64,000 nt of DNA from Camarhynchus parvulus. Its lineage: Eukaryota; Chordata; Aves; Passeriformes; Thraupidae. A model generated the notes under the pieces. The model ran no database searches. It was given only the letters and a program-made list of their open reading frames with translations, and was not told the origin of the DNA. Shown here piece after piece: positions 1-15,686 of this stretch. The DNA is taken from positions 58,344,493 to 58,408,492 of the forward strand of contig NC_044573.1 of NCBI RefSeq assembly GCF_901933205.1. Direction: 5' to 3'. A program made the translations under genes and the position numbers. Within the stretch, counting starts at the first letter, position 1. Each line of letters starts with the position of its first letter.

Positions 1-3000
1 ATATAAGAATACATTAAAAACAGAATTATCATTTCCAAGGAGAAATATTTCAGGCTACCATGCAACAGAGGCAGAGGCACTATTCCCAAAACCAAACAGC
101 TACATACTCCACATTCTCTGACTCACTGCTTATATATCACTATCTCTAAATCCTGGGTCTAAGTTTATCCTTTAATTTACAGGAAGGAGGGACTTAATTC
201 AGACTCTTCTCTCTCAGGGCACCCAAGGTATTTATGAGCAGCATCTCCTCACAGCTTTTCTGAATTGATCCCACACACTCCTTTGAATGAAGCCCTTAGA
301 TTACTGATTTCCTTTGCTTCTAGTAAAGATGCTCAAAAATGTGTTGGTTGCCCTGGTCTATTTAGTCACTAGAAAAATTAATTAAAATACTTAATTATTA
401 TTTAAAATAAAACTGCTTTCCAGTTGCAGAGTTTCTTGTTCTTCAGAATTGCTCATAGGTCACAGAAATCATTACCCACACAGTGCTAATGATCTATCCA
501 TGCAACTCAGAAAAAAAACTCAATGGGAAATATGGTGCTCAGCCACTCTCACACTTGACCCTGGAGTACTTAATATGCAGAATATGACTAATCAGTCACA
601 GAGGCCTCCAGATACCACACAACAGTACTGATTATATTTACTCACAGTGTAATTTTAGTTGTAGTACCCCATGTATTATGGTCTGAAAAAGGCCAGAGCT
701 CTTCTCCCATGAATACTTTCTGCAGAACAGTTCTCATTTACAGATATATGTATAAAATCCATATAGCTACTATTGTGTTTATAATTTCAAAATAAGCAGG
801 TAGCTCACTTATAAGTACTTTCTCAAGCATGTAAAACGTCAGATTTTTATAAAACTGTACTTTTATAACTACAGTTTATTTGGCTACAGAAGAATGGGTT
901 TGTGGATTTTTGTTTATTTTTAATATTTTGGGATATTCAAGGCTCATCAAAAGTCTGGGGTGAAGACTGTAGCACCTCCTAAGAGAGCTCTGCGCTCCCA
1001 CTGGAAAGACATCTGACTGACATGTGAATGCAAATGCATGCACATCCTTGCATGAAGATTGTGCTTGGATTTATCCATGCAGCCACCTTGGTGAACAGGC
1101 ACACTGACCAGTATGATTCCCTGATGCTCTGTTTCTATTCTCATACTCCCAAAATAGCAGCTGTGGGAGTGTCTGCAATGCCACGGTTGGCTGGCAAGGT
1201 AGCTGGGTACCATTGTATAGTTCCTATTCATGACTGTTGATAAAACGAAACAGGTCATGTAATAAAAACAAATGTTGAGCATCTATATCTACTTGACAAT
1301 TTAACACACATCTGTCCTGTTTACATCTCTCATCCCACACTGCAGCTGCTGCTTGCCTGCTTCTTTGATGAATACAACTCCTTCGCAGCAGGCAAATGCT
1401 TCTTTGAGTGCACTGTCTAACATTATTGGAATTATTGGAATATCTGTAGAAGTCATTGCAGATATGAATGTTTTAGATTCAAAAGGAAGGTTTAAAAATA
1501 CACACTTCCTCTGTTTGTAATCTCTGTTCTGAAAAGAGAGTAGATACACCACAGCACTGTATTTGCATCAATATTGTGACACTACTTTATTTCTGTGCCT
1601 GTGAATAAAAAAATTCCACTGTCTTCTCCTCAATGTTGTTCAGAATAAAAACGAAAAAATCTTTCATTTTGTTTATCCCAGAATTCTCTTCTATAATTTT
1701 CAAGACATGAAAACTAATTCATACTCTGTGAATGTACCTCAATGCATTCATGCTGAGCAGCGTTTTTTATTACTAAAACTGAAGCATACAAGTTGTCCTG
1801 AAATGACCATAATTTTTTACAAAGGGAACTATCAGCTCCACAGAATTATTCAAAAGAGGCTTTATGATCCTACATCCTACTGCTAGCAGTTATGGACATG
1901 AACCAGATGCCTGCAACCACAGCCAAGTTTGGATTCAAATTCACTGCTGTATCTTTCTACTGGACTAGGTTTACTCTCCAAGCTTACACCCCCTACACAT
2001 TACAAGATTGTGAGCTGAATTTTGAAATACTATATTGGAACAAATCAGATATCATGGTCCTGGTACAGCATTTTCACGGCCCTGACACAGCCTGTTTAGA
2101 GGGCATGTAGCTATCTCAGATTTGGAGAGAGGCAGGACAGTTTGAATCCCTCTGTTGTTCATATGATTAGCCCATGGATTGTGATTTTTTTGTAACAGAT
2201 TTAATTGAAAAAAGCAACAGGGGATCCCTTTTATAGGAAAAGCCAGTTTTACATCCTTTTACCAGCTATGCTCCAAGACAATGTTCTGCAATCCTTCCCT
2301 TGGTGGCCTCAATGCACTGGGCTTTGTTCTTCCTTCCAACAACCTTTCATGGCAACAAAACAATGATAAACTGGGAACATTATAAAAGAGACCCTTAGTA
2401 TTTTGAATAGGTGACTGAGACCCTCTGAGAAATTTGGTGGCAGAGGTTCTGCTCTGGGACCTAGGGAGGGCTGTGGTAACAGATGTGCCTCTGTCTATCT
2501 TTTGGGTTATTCTAATAATCATTTCTAATACAGTTTTTACAAACTCTATGACACAAATATGAGCACATGCCCATATCTAATCAACACAGTAATTAGAGAC
2601 AGGAAAGTCACAACTCTGAACATTTCCTTGTTAATTAAGAAGGACTTGCATGAAAAGTCTCTTAAGTGGTCACTCAAGAAATTGACACAAATAAGGCACT
2701 GAGAGGAAGGTGAAATTATAAGCTCATTAGGACACGAGGGTGATGACATTTCTGTTGCTGGATGTTCCCACCTGATGTGGGGCATCTAACAAATTTCTTT
2801 AGGTTTACATATATTGCTCTGCAAATACAGGACTGTCTTACAAAGCAATACCAATCTGTCCTTCATGCTGAATACATGGTTTCTAGTTTGCTGGAAAGGG
2901 TTTTTTAAATTTAATTTGGCACACCATGGAACTAACCTGGTAAAGTAGGAATTTCTACTAAAGAGGAAATTAAGGGTGTTACAGCTATTCAGGGAAAGTG

Positions 3001-3762
3001 GTGCTCTTGCCAGATTCAGTAATGACAACAGGAATACCTGCAGGTCCCTTTGAGCTCCAGACTTGGCAAAAGTTTGTTTGGTTTCACATAAACCCCTGTG
3101 AAGCTCTGATATAAATTTTCTGACCACCTCTAAATGAAGAAAGAGGATGTGATCTGCTAAACCTACTCATCCCTCTGCAAGCACTTAGGGATGTGATGCC
3201 ACAGGCAAGAGCCTCCAGAACAAACAAAATTTAAAAAGTTATATAAGACTCTAGTCCTGGCATACATGAAGTTCTGTTAAATATCTTGGGTTTATTTTTC
3301 TATTAAAAGAGATCTGTTGACAGAGAAATTCCCCAGCTCCTTTAATGGGGTTTAATGTTTAAATTGAACTAATTTATAAGAAGTCTAGTGCAACAGGCAG
3401 GAAAGATAGCAAAGTGGCCGAAGGAACAAGATGGCTTAAAAAGCTATGAGTTTTACTTGATTTTTCCCACCAACACTCCAGCAGAGAAAACAGGCCAAGT
3501 TACAGAAGTGGTTTTACATAGCCACAGAAACATCCACTGCACAAGATGGCAATGGGAGAACCAAAGGGTTGAGGCAGATTGTGATAGCAGACATCCAGGC
3601 AACATTATTCACTCCCTTTTGTGCTGCCTGGTGCCAGCAGCTCTCAGGAACAGGGAATAGGGCAGCTTGGGTCAGCAGGCTGATCAAGGAGAGCAGAAGA
3701 GTTGCTCTGCCCTCTAGGATGGTGCCAAGGGGGAAGCCTCCTGCTGTTTTCAGAGCCTAAGA

Positions 3763-3774
3763 GAGAGAGAGAGG
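3763..3774. repeat. Short (GA)n microsatellite
   Basis: A short gagagagagaga run in an otherwise unremarkable stretch. Confidence 0.7.
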
Positions 3775-5532
3775 GATCAGGCTTCCCAGTTTTCCCAGGG
3801 AAAAGCTGAACTCTGGAACAGGGCAGACACGCCAGTGCCTTGCCTTCAGTGGTCCTCCAGAAAAAATACTGAGAATGTAACACACTGTGGGTGACACATA
3901 GGTTGCTTCCCCATCAACCTCAGTCACCAGTGACCACAGACAGACCTGGATGGTCTTGAAGGCATAAAGACCTAGACCCTGCTAGGTCACCAAGCTGAGG
4001 GAGGTAGAAGCCCAAAAACACAGCTGGTAATGAAAAGGGTATATACAGAGATTTTAATTGCCACAGTCCAAATATTTTGGCAAAACCTTAAAGTCAATGC
4101 TTATGGACCTGTCAGCCATGAAAATCAAATGTTTAATCACCAGCATGCCAAGGCAAGTCATTTGTTAAATATTCCCTTCTTGTTACTGTTTCCTTATCCT
4201 TCCCATAGTCATGGGAACTTCAGTGTCATGTCTTTAGGATTCATTTGTTACTATACAGCTTCCAAAGGGATGCTATTTTGGCTGTGACTTTTCCATGCTG
4301 CTGTCAAGTGTACTAAAAAAAGCAATCTTTTTTGGCCTAAGACAGATTGTTAAACAAGTGTTAATAAGTGAATCTTAACAAGCTGAACCTGCGTTGTTGT
4401 TCCTCCTGAGCTCAGAAAAAGACTCCATACAAACTCATGTTATCACAGTCTCTCACATAGCGCATCTCTTTCCCTGGGGAAAGCAATTGTGAATGTACTT
4501 GTAGGTTATGGACAGAAAAGTCAAATTTTAATCAACATCCATTTTAATTTAATTATTTAAGTTGCAGAAGCATGAGTTGTCAAACACAGCTGCATACTGT
4601 TTGAACTGCAAAAGGAAGATGAAATCTTGCAAAAAAAAAGATATAATCGCAATTCGAGAGTATGTCCAACAGCGTCCATAAAATACCATAATAATTTTAA
4701 TTTTATTTAAAAATTTTAAATACTATATCATTATAATGAAAAAGAAAAGGTTATCTGCAAGGTGCTTTTAACATGTCTGTAACCATGCTTAATTAGATTC
4801 TGAATCTAATGGAAGAAGGTTAGAGTCCCCTCGCTCAGTATGAGCATCTTAAATAGGTTTGGACAGGTAGCAAAACTGCATCCAAAGGCAGACAAAATAG
4901 ATGGGTCTAAGCCTTTTCCTCCAGAATCTTCCCCTTGAACAAACTGAGCTCACTTCATAAGCTTCTTATGCAAACCATGAAGTTATGTGGTTTTGAACAT
5001 CTGAGTAGGATTGTCGCTGTCTTTCCTTTCATGGATCAAGTCTATAGAATCTGACCAAATTTGCTAACAGCTTTGGGAAAAGTAACAAGATACCCTTAAA
5101 TCAATTTGAATTGCATTTAAAAACATCCCCTTCCATTAAATACTTATCATGACCTTTCCTATCTAAATCCCCTTTATCTATCATAGATTTTGCCTTAAAT
5201 AATGTATTTAGTTTTGTTCCTTCTTCCCTCCCTTTTGTTTGCCACCTAACTTCCACTTTAAATGGAAGAGCTGGAGTTTGCTATCAAGTTTTTAAACTGA
5301 TATTGTGAGATGTAGCTGTATAAATGTTCACTGCTCTACTACACAAAAGTTTGTAAACATGAAGCTGACTTTTGATACTTGGAGAGTACTAGTACATAGA
5401 AGTTTAGGCCTCTCTTTAAATGCTCTGGCCTTGAACCCATAAAACCACTGTTTGGGATCTTCTTTAGGACAAGCTCTTCCTCAACTTTTATTGCTTTCTA
5501 AAAGCCCAAATATACCCACTTTCCAGAATACT

Positions 5533-5760
5533 GAATCACAGGATGATTTAATTTGGAAGGAACCTTAAAACTCATCTAGTCCTACCCCTGAAAGGGACAC
5601 CTTTTACTAGACCAGGTTGCTCAGAGCCCCATCCAACTTAGCATTGAACACTTCCAGTGACTGGGCATCTACAACTTCTCTGGAATCATCACCCTCTTTC
5701 AGTTTAACCACCCATTGTCCTTTCACCACATGACCTTGAAAAAAGTTCCTCTTGATTTTA
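5533..5760 (-). mobile_element. Old CR1 LINE fragment
   Basis: A diverged CR1 3' end: ttggaaggaaccttaaaact, then catctagtcctaccc, accaggttgctcagagcccc and a catgaccttgaaaaaagttc block. It is older and has more deletions than the copy at 18082. Orientation is minus. Confidence 0.88.
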
Positions 5761-8287
5761 AAGCAAAATATTCCAAAGAAAAGATAAGCAGCAAATTCAG
5801 GCATGTGCTTAGTCATAATAAATTGCTCCGTATCATGGGAGTTTTGATGACCTCAGACATGAAATCAGAATATCTGTAGATAAAGAGTTAAGAATGCTGA
5901 AGGTATGACTACAGCTCACTTAAATAAATTCACAGAAATTTAAAAATTGTTGCTAGAGGATGGCAGAACAAAATCCTGAAACATTACCATGCCATAGAAC
6001 TAAATTTAATGCAATCAATCCTTCAAATGAAAAAACAGACTTTATAATTTAGGGCAAGAAAAAATTGAAAGAATATGAGAGAACAGTACAATTTTTTTCC
6101 CATCCTATGTTCTTTATGAATAGAGCAAATAACCTCACTTACTGAACAAGCACCCAATAATCAAAATTAACATTATTCTTGAGTCTGTTTCACCATTAAA
6201 AATCAAGAATAAATGAATCCTAATTACTGTTTTTAAGCCACTGGATCTTACTTCCATATCCTTCCAATGTTAAATATCAGTTATAAAAGCATTTTCTTTC
6301 TGAAACAACATAAAACTCCTTAAAAACCCCACTTCCCTACCTAATACAACACTTCTTTGATGAGAGTAAATCCCAACAGGTCTAACACTGCATTCTAGGA
6401 AAGTAATAACTCCCCCTCCCTTTCTTCCCCCATATTTCTACTTCCTCAAACAAAGACTGTTCTAGCAACACTTCAGTGAAATCAATCCAGAAAAATATGT
6501 CTGCTATGCCAAAAACTGAACTAATCATCACAATTTTTTCCCAATTTACTCTGTACCATAATGGATTGCTCATTACCATGCCTTAAAACTGATGGTTCTC
6601 ATCTCTTTACATTCCTTTTTCCATCTGCAAATTTTCTCTCTACCTACATAGTATACAGACTTCCACACCTTCCTCTTTACCATCCCAATAATCTTAAATC
6701 TGTCCCATAAAATCAATAGAAAACTGCTAATTTACACCAGCTGGTCTTTTGGGCCTTTATTTCTATCAGGCTAAACAGTTCTAATTTGGAGTTTCATATA
6801 TTTTTTTGTCCTCTTATTTTAAAGCAGTATTGTTGTTAGCCTTTCCTCAATTCAAGAGTAAAAGAACAAAGGGTGGATATTCACGCCATAACCAGTTTTT
6901 GCATTTCTTTTCACTCTATTCAGACCCAACTTTGTGGTGAAAAGCTGGTACTTTAGTTTGCTTTGCCTTTATGTTTTTCATACAGAAAAGTTCCGTATGG
7001 AAACAAATCCTGCTGCTGATGGAGAAGATCAAACTTGGACAGACTTTAACACATACCATGTTTTTATTTAAAGTCTAATCCTGTACTGTTTTCTAATTTT
7101 ATGCCTTCTTTAAAGGTTATGGTTAAAAAAAAGGCAAAGGGAATAAAATGGATCTTTCAAAGTAAAATGATGCACTTACTTTGGAATGGACTTGTTATTA
7201 TTATTCACTTGTGCTGAAACAAGCATTATAGGCAGTGACTCCAAGATCCAGGCTGTATTACACATGGCCCCTCTTCCAAATGTTTCAGATCAATTGTGGC
7301 AGAGGACACACACGCAATGTATGAATAGGGCACACAGGTCAGGCGTCAACATAAATTAACACTTATGTCATTAAATCAGAGGATCAACTGTGCTTCAAAA
7401 CACAAAAACACTACAGCAAATTTCATTTTAACAGAGAAAGGTAAACTCTGACTTTGAAAGGGGGTTCAATCCCTATAACTCACCTCATCATGGATTACAG
7501 TTTGTAGAACTGCAAGAGAAAACTCATCATTTTGTGCTGGAAAACCTCTCACATTGTATTAATGAGGTGTATGTGAAAAGCAAAAGAGGATGTGAGAGAG
7601 AAAGAAAGGAAAACCTTTTTGGCTGCATTAGGCTATGCGAGATGGTAATGGATTTTTAAGACAGAAAAAAGCCTACATTTCCTAACTCACAGTAAGTGAT
7701 ACAGAAAACAAGGCTGCCTTAATATGTTTTTGTTCAATCCTTTTGCTTTGTAGTAAAATGAAAGATTGAACAAAATGTCATTTAAAAATTATTCCTAGGA
7801 TATAAAACAGAATAACACAATAATAGACCATAAGGTAAGACAATTTGCCTCTTAGCAAAAGGATAAAATCTCTCTGGTGAGGGAAATGAATTATCCATGC
7901 CTGAGGATTATAACTCACAGGAAACTTAGCAAGTGCCCAGATCAAATTCACCTGAGATTGGCAGATATTCAAAGGGATTAAGCCATCAGCAGAAAAAATA
8001 AAGCTAATGGTGTATTCTGAGATTTGGGGATGGGGATCCAGAGGGAATACCTAGTAAGAAGTGAATTTTCCCTACACCAATTTAGGACAACAATTCAGGC
8101 AGGGTCAAGAACCTGACAAAAGTTCGGCTGTGTATGCTAATATCAGAACTACAAGTCTAAAAGTACTGACTATTGTACAAGTGGCAGTGCCAAATTGGTC
8201 ATTGGTATGGCATATTTCTAGCTATTTAGGGCTCAAGGACAGCCTGCACCCAGTTAATTTTTAAGACAAATATCCAACCTCATGCTC

Positions 8288-8365
8288 CACAGAATGGTTA
8301 GGGCTGGAAGAGACCTTAAAAGATCATCTAGTTCTAAGCCTTCTGCCATGGGCAGGGGCATCATG
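8288..8365 (-). mobile_element. Very short CR1 fragment
   Basis: About 80 bp matching the extreme CR1 3' end: cagaatggttagggctggaa, then ccttaaaagatcatctagtt and ccatgggcaggggcat. Severe 5' truncation, minus orientation. Confidence 0.8.
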
Positions 8366-11300
8366 CTAACTTACATAGCATATACAATCATATACGTCAA
8401 TTTCCTCTAAATCTCAATCTCTTCTGTCCGTTCTCCAACTTCTCAACACTTATGGAAACAGGACCACTCAAGTTTTAGGAATGGCAAAATGATTTGGCAT
8501 AAAACATTATTAAACCATCAGTAATCAGCTGCTGAACAAGGTATCAGTACGCCTTGCTATGATACTTTTCAAGTTATCTTATTTTCCACTTTGCCTATAA
8601 TAATTTCACAAATAATAACAGACCAATGTCATCTAAAGCACAACCCCTCACTCAACCAAGGACCTGTTGTTTGTCTTGCCTCTTTGTTTGTCTGCCTTAA
8701 TCTCAAAATCTTGGTCACAACATTGCAAAATGTAGACTCTCTGCAGCCCAGCATCTGTCACTGACAGGAAGCTTTCCCTGAAATATATACAAAATGTTCT
8801 CTCTTGTTCTTATTTCACATGATGCAATAGAAGTAATCCCATGCTATCCTAACAGTTGCTTAATCATGTTAACTAGTTCCTCCTCCTGCCTCCTGGCTTT
8901 ATAGCTTTTTTTTGTAAATTCAAAATTAGCTAGGTCCTGCTCTCAGAGCTCCCTAAGACATAGATCTGCAGCTCCCCAGGCATTTTATGAGGCACAGCCT
9001 GGGCTCCTACTTCACGTTTCAAGCACTATATTCTTTTGGAAACATAGTACTTCCTCCAAACATCTATTTCCTCTGCTCCATGAGCTTCTGATCTTCCCAG
9101 GGTAGATTTAGCTAGCACGGCATGCATACCATTTCTGCTAAAAGGTTATACGTCTGGCGGCACACAAGCTTGCTGAAGGGGAAAAGAGGTGATTTTGGGG
9201 GATTGTTTTTACCTTCCCAGAAGTGAACCTTTCCACAGATGAAATCTGTTTTCACCCCTTTTTGAAAGAGGACCAAGTACAACTTCCTGATTATATCAGG
9301 TCAGTACAGAAATGTCAAAATTGAGAGTCTGATTATTAGTCCATATTCGAGTTTCTAGAGACCTTTAATGAAACAAAATAACAAATTTTCTCTTTCTTAG
9401 TTATATGGCATCTTTAATGGAAGCTGTAAGACCAATTTTGTAATTTTTTTAAAAAAATTCATTCTTAATGGTTTCTGGAATTGAGGTTAGAACATGCCTG
9501 CCTGCTTCCAGGAATACCACTCTCCATTATAAACAAAGCCCTCAACTACCTAGCATTAAGCATCACAAATCAGACAGTACAAAGGGGAAAAAGTACATTT
9601 AAAATATCAGCTTAGGAAGAAGTAGACAACTACCACATTTTGGTTGTGTAACAAACACTTTCCCACTCTCAAGTGTGGCTATTCTATTTCTGTAATACAT
9701 GTTTTATCCATATGCTACAATTTCTACATTGTGAGTGGCTCTACTCTAAGCTCACAGGGATTAAGTAGGACTTGTCTAGCAAGACAATAGGTGGAAGAAA
9801 ATTAGTTTCTAATTGAAGGGGTAGCTGCTCATATACACTAACAGAGAATGGTATTTCATCTTTAGCATGTTGCACTTTCTATTTGGCCGTAATATGGATT
9901 TGCTTGTGGATCACTTTCAAACAGAGAAGGAAAATTCAGCTTGGGCTCTCTGTTGACATTAGACAAACACCTGTTCTCACAGTACCATGAAAAGCATCTC
10001 TGAAACCTGGCATTTTATGCAGAGGCACCTGCCTGTGTTTACACAAGTGAACTCTAAAATGCCAGTACTTGTTGGCTTTAAGGACAGTTAGCATAGAGCA
10101 ACTCAGCTCCATCCCATCCAGCTCTGTAGGCCTCTGAAATGCTGTGGCTGTATCCAAACTGCCTGCTGGCAAAGGACTTGGGTTGGTGTTAACTCCTAAC
10201 CTGCAGCATGTTTGCCAGGCCCAGAACTATGCCAGGGTGGTGGCATGGGCAAGGCAGTCCCAGTGTCCAGGTGCAGCCCCAGACACCCTAGCATGCAGTG
10301 CACTGGAGTCCAAGGCACCCAGAGCAGTCACAGAGCTGGGCTGTGTTTGTAGGTAGCAAAGCTGGGAAGTACATTGAGCCAAATTCTGCATTCGTGGAAC
10401 AGTTACTACTGGGGATTTCTCCTGGCAGAGGTTTTGAATCGTAACTCCAAAGCAGCCCAGCACAAATGAAAACAGAAGTATGAACTAAGAACAGTTTTAG
10501 AGAGTAATGCAGTGGTAGCTAGAGTAACGTGTATGCCAGAGGACAGGATTTGGCTCCTGACTCCAGTAAAGCTGTGGGAACAACAGAATTTCTATTTCCT
10601 CTTTTACTACAATGAAATCTGACTGCTGTAGTTCTGATTTAACCTGCAGAAGTAAGGAAATGGAAAAGCAAAATTCACAAATCTAAACATTTAGACCTTC
10701 CAATGCTTTTTACTTTTCAGGGCAGGCCTTACAGCACTTCAGAACACCATGCAGCTCCTTCTACTGTTTGGTGTGTAGAGAGTAGCGCAATTTTTATAGT
10801 GAATAGACAGAGGCACTGTGCCAGAGTACACACAAATCTCAGTAAACTGAGACAGGAGCATGCAATAATGAATGAGAGAAATAGTACTTCCATAATGTAG
10901 AATAAGGTATTTGGATATTGTTCACTGGGAATATAGGGCAGCTTTTAATATCATCTGATAGCAATGACCTGTAATTTACCCTCTGAAAATCGATAAAAAC
11001 ATAATGCTAATGTAGCCTTTGCTATTCAAATATATCTAGAGTAAAGCAAACAGAGCTCCTCTGAGAACCCAGTCTTCCTTTTGCTGTAGCAATGGTGTTA
11101 CTAAGATAATCTTTAAATCATTTTAACAGCTTAAAAGACTGAATATCTCATATCTAGGTGTATATGTGGTGGATACCAAACATATTTTCCACTAATGACA
11201 AATAATGTTTAACCTGAATACTTATAGAAGTATGAGAAATCCACTACACTTTCTCTTCTTAAGTTGATCAGCATACAGGACCATCAGGGAAATTACGCTC

Positions 11301-14300
11301 TTCGATTCACCCATGACACATTTATGTACATTTACTTTTTCTTTTGGCCTTTATTTTCCCTTTTAAACCCAAAAAGAATATGGGATGGCAGTAGACACAT
11401 TGCTTGGAAAACCTAGTGTAAATGCAATTTAAAAGTGATCTTAATTTCTTTCCGGGCTCACTCTTTTTAAAGAAATCATGTTGGAAATCTCCTGCAAGAG
11501 CCAAGAGAGCAGACTACCAGTCTGATTTTTAATGCCCAGGGCTGCATTTTACCCAGGCTCCTTCCCTTGCTACGTATGTACTTAGAAAGAGGATTCCAGA
11601 TGGAGTTGGCAATTTGTTGGCTTGCCATCTGAACCAATCTTTCTGATATTATTTATAGAAGGTCTGCTTCTAAATGGGCTGGCTGATACTCCCATCCATC
11701 TTGCTGCAGCTCTGGACTCCAGGGGCTGCCAGTGGACTGTCACAGCCACAACACTGGGCAGGCCAGGTCCTTGGTTGGTATAAATCAGCACGATGCCTGC
11801 TCACTGCTGCTAAGGGTTTCACTTGACATTTTCAGTACCACTTGATTCATGCCCCAGTTAATGTTTCACTTTCACGGTTTTACTTGCATGTTTAGCAAAA
11901 ATCCTTAAACACTATTAGCTCATTTCTAATTGACTATTCCAAATGAAGCATCCTTTTAGACAGCTTTCAAGCACTGCAGTACCAATTGGTGTATTATTAT
12001 TGAAATTATTTTAAATTAATATAAAAATTATTAAAATTAACAATTCTGTTAGTGGACATCAGAAATTTTTCTGAGATTTTACTACTACCAGAAAAATTAC
12101 CTGCGTAGTTATTTTTATTACTCAGAAATAAATGTTTTGGGCAAAAGCAACATGTATTCCTATTTGTTATATTGGAAATTGTTAGACATTAGTTAACTGT
12201 CAGTTATTACCCATTTATAAAAGATGAAAAGCAATTAATCATTACAGTATATTTTAAAGGAGTTATTCATTTCTATTCCAACTTTTTGTCTAACTTTATG
12301 CTGGAGATTTACAAAACAAACTAATTGCATTTGAAAGATTTAGCCCCATGAGAAATTGCATTCACTACTCTTTGGTCTGTTTGGCTTTTTGAACCAAGAA
12401 GCAGCACAGTTTGGAATTTTAAATGCAACTTTCAGCTGTAATCGGCCACTGCAGCTGGTGGCCCACAGTAATGCTCAGGGCTATTTGAGTGTGATTGCAG
12501 CAGAATTTGCTCATATTCCAGATCATCATAAAGCTTCTTCTTTCCAACTGCCAATGGAGTGTTCGGATATATTTTTGTGCTTTCCTGCCCCCCCTTACAG
12601 GGCAAGGAAATTAAATTACCTATGGTGGATGGAATTTTAACTGATATCTATATAACCTAAGAAATACAGGACTCAATTCTGCATCTATTGAAGCCTTCTG
12701 TCTCCCCAAACTTTTGTCAATCAATTTAACTGATGTAGCATCAGTGTGCTCAGTAAGAAGTTTAAGAAAATACTACTGTTCCTTTGGAAGCTGCTGGTTT
12801 TATTTATGTATTTTTTTGAATGAAATACTTTCCAGAAACAATGAACAAAATGTCTGGCTAATGTCACGGTTAGAAACTTCTCCACATAAGCAACTTTCCA
12901 GTGGCTTACTTCTCTACATAGATTGTCTGACTTTGTAGCCAAGTGTACTAAAATGTTATTTGACCATAAATTTTGAAATAGAGAGCAAAATCAAGAAAAC
13001 AAATCACATAAATAATTAATTGCATCAATGTGCAGTAAAATAAAGATTTTAAGGAAGGTCCCTTTGCTTGACAGAGGATTCTTTTTTCTTTCCTTTACAG
13101 TACCATACATGCAACAGCAGCAATACTGCATGGTACTCATCATCACCTCTTACTGTGTTTTATTTCCACTCAGAAAACTGCATAACCATAGTATAACTAA
13201 TAATGCAACCACAGTCCCCTGAAGCAGCAGCCTCTGAAAAGTGTGCTGACTAGTTCCAGCAGTGGTGACCTTTGTATGGACTCACTGGGATCACAGGCTC
13301 GCTTCCCATATCAGCAAAGAAGCCTTCAGCTTTAAACAAAACAGTTTTAATGCTGTCACTCATCTTTGCTCAATGAAAAGTCCCACAACAGAGTTATCCA
13401 CTGCAGTACTAACAGGACTAAACAGTGATTACCTAAAAAATCCACAGATGGCTCATAAAATGCCCTTCACAGCAGAAAAAGTTGCATCAGTTTTTAAATT
13501 TTCTTTCATGTCTTTTAATATTTTCTGACCAGCATTAACTAACAAACAATCATTTATTTGTCAATAAACTCATTTCTGAATTATAGCTTTGCAGATCAGA
13601 AGAGAATAGGAAAGCACACAAATATGAAGATAACCTTCCTGTGAAATAGAAGCATGATAAATGCTACAGGACCTTGGAAGTTGGCCAACCAATAAGAAGT
13701 ACAGGACTTTACCCTGCAGAACAGCAGCCGTACGAGGCAATACAACTGGGAGGAGTGGCAGAAGGGAGATACAGAGTCCATACACGTCTCAGAGCTTTGC
13801 CCTTCCAACTGCTTTTTTGCTGCCGTTTCTGAAAAGCACTCGGCTACAACCAGGCAGGGCTTCCTTGTTTTCTCCATCTGAGTCCAGGGTAGGTAGAGAG
13901 ACACCATTTCACTATCCTGAGACTGTTACACTTAGCAGGAAGGCTGACCCATCTGACATGGTTTAATGTTTGATGTTGGTTTAATGGTTACATAATTTAA
14001 TGTTTGATCCACATGTCCCAATGGATCAATCTGCACAGAGGCAGAACTTACTATTTTAAACATAGTAAAAACTCCTTCATTACACCAATGGAGCAGTATC
14101 CTCTGTTTGAGAAAGACATCATAATCAGTTTTTCTGGTCAATACCTCCTCTTCCCACTCTGTTAGTCCTTTCCACATGCATCAGAAACTTCAGCTCCTTG
14201 CCACTCCAGCATGATCTGCTGGCAGTAGGAAGCATCTCCATGTGTGCACATGTTCACATGGTATCAAAGCTGCTTAGCACTTTGCAAAATTGAGCCCGTG

Positions 14301-15665
14301 TATTTCTCTTGTGTATTATTCTTCACTAGATCCAGTCACAGAATGGAAGAAGCTACTGTGGCTATGTGACCCTTACCATTAGCTGCTCCAGGGTTTGTAA
14401 GAACTCCTTAATTCACTTAAAACAAAATTACCCAGGTTAGTCAGCTAATGATGGAGAAGCACTTAACCTCACTGTGGCGTTTTTGCCTTTATTAAAGGAC
14501 TGTTCACATAAAACCTGCTCTGCGATGGATCAGTCTACACAGCACAGATCACCAGCACACAGTGCACACAAACAGGGATGGTGGCAGCAATGATTCCGTG
14601 GGGTCTGCAACTTCTTCTATCAGGACTTTTTACTCTAGAAGAGGATAGGGTTTTACAGTCATCGAGCCATTACTCTTTTGCTTATCTTTGTTTCTATCAA
14701 CATCTATCTGTAAGAAGCCAGGTTAACCAGGATTGCATGTGATCACATATTTCTTGCTAGAACTCGCTATGAAAGACGGCAGCTTGTAGCAACCTCCCAC
14801 AAACTACAGGCAGGGTTATAAAGTGTGGCCAGTTTTCACCTTGGTAGTCTTATCCAAATATCACGCAACTCCCCCATCGGGGTAAGGAGGACTGAGATCA
14901 TAGTGAGGGTGAAAGCAAAAACCAGCTACATTCTGTATATCCTCCTCTGCCAGTCATTAAACTGATATCAAAGACACTCCCTCCCAGTATGTTTGGGACC
15001 TAATACAGTTCCAGAGGTATTGACAGTAAAGTAATAGTAGCATGTGAATGGAAGACAGAGCACTTGGCCTCAATGTAGAAAAGAAATAAAATTTCAATAA
15101 CATAGGAGGAATCTATGTAAATACTTATGCACAATATGATGTGTCACATGATAGCCAAAAAGGTACTTATTTTTTCCACCTATGCAGAGTGATGGTTTGG
15201 CAATTAAGCTGAAGGTAAGACAGCCTTTGAACACTTAAGCTAACGGACAGTCTAGATACAACACACAGTGGCAAAGTGCCCACAAAAACATCCTAGATGG
15301 AAGCTGAAAGAAGATCTTAACCAGATATTTTCTCTCACTGGCATCAGTGGAAGACAGGAAACAAAGTACTATAATGAGAATGGCTGCACAGTTACCTGGG
15401 CAGTATTCAACCTGCTACACAGTCACAATTCACTGGAGACTGGTTCTCTGCTGACACACTTTTTATGAAAAGTGATCATTAAAGTTCATTAAAGTTCCAA
15501 ATCCATCAACATGGAGCCAATTTTAGTGACCTCATCTCCATTTCAAAGTCTCTCATCAGGGTCTTCTGAACTCTAGTACTTTTCCTTTTTCATCTCTTCC
15601 TGGGATCAAGAAAAGTGTTGGTACCTGTCCCATCTAGCTAATCCTGATCTTCTGCTTGCTACATC

Positions 15666-15686
15666 TGAAATGAAATGAAATGAAAT
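15666..15686. repeat. (TGAAA)4 microsatellite
   Basis: Four tandem tgaaa units lie in AT-rich intron. Confidence 0.85.
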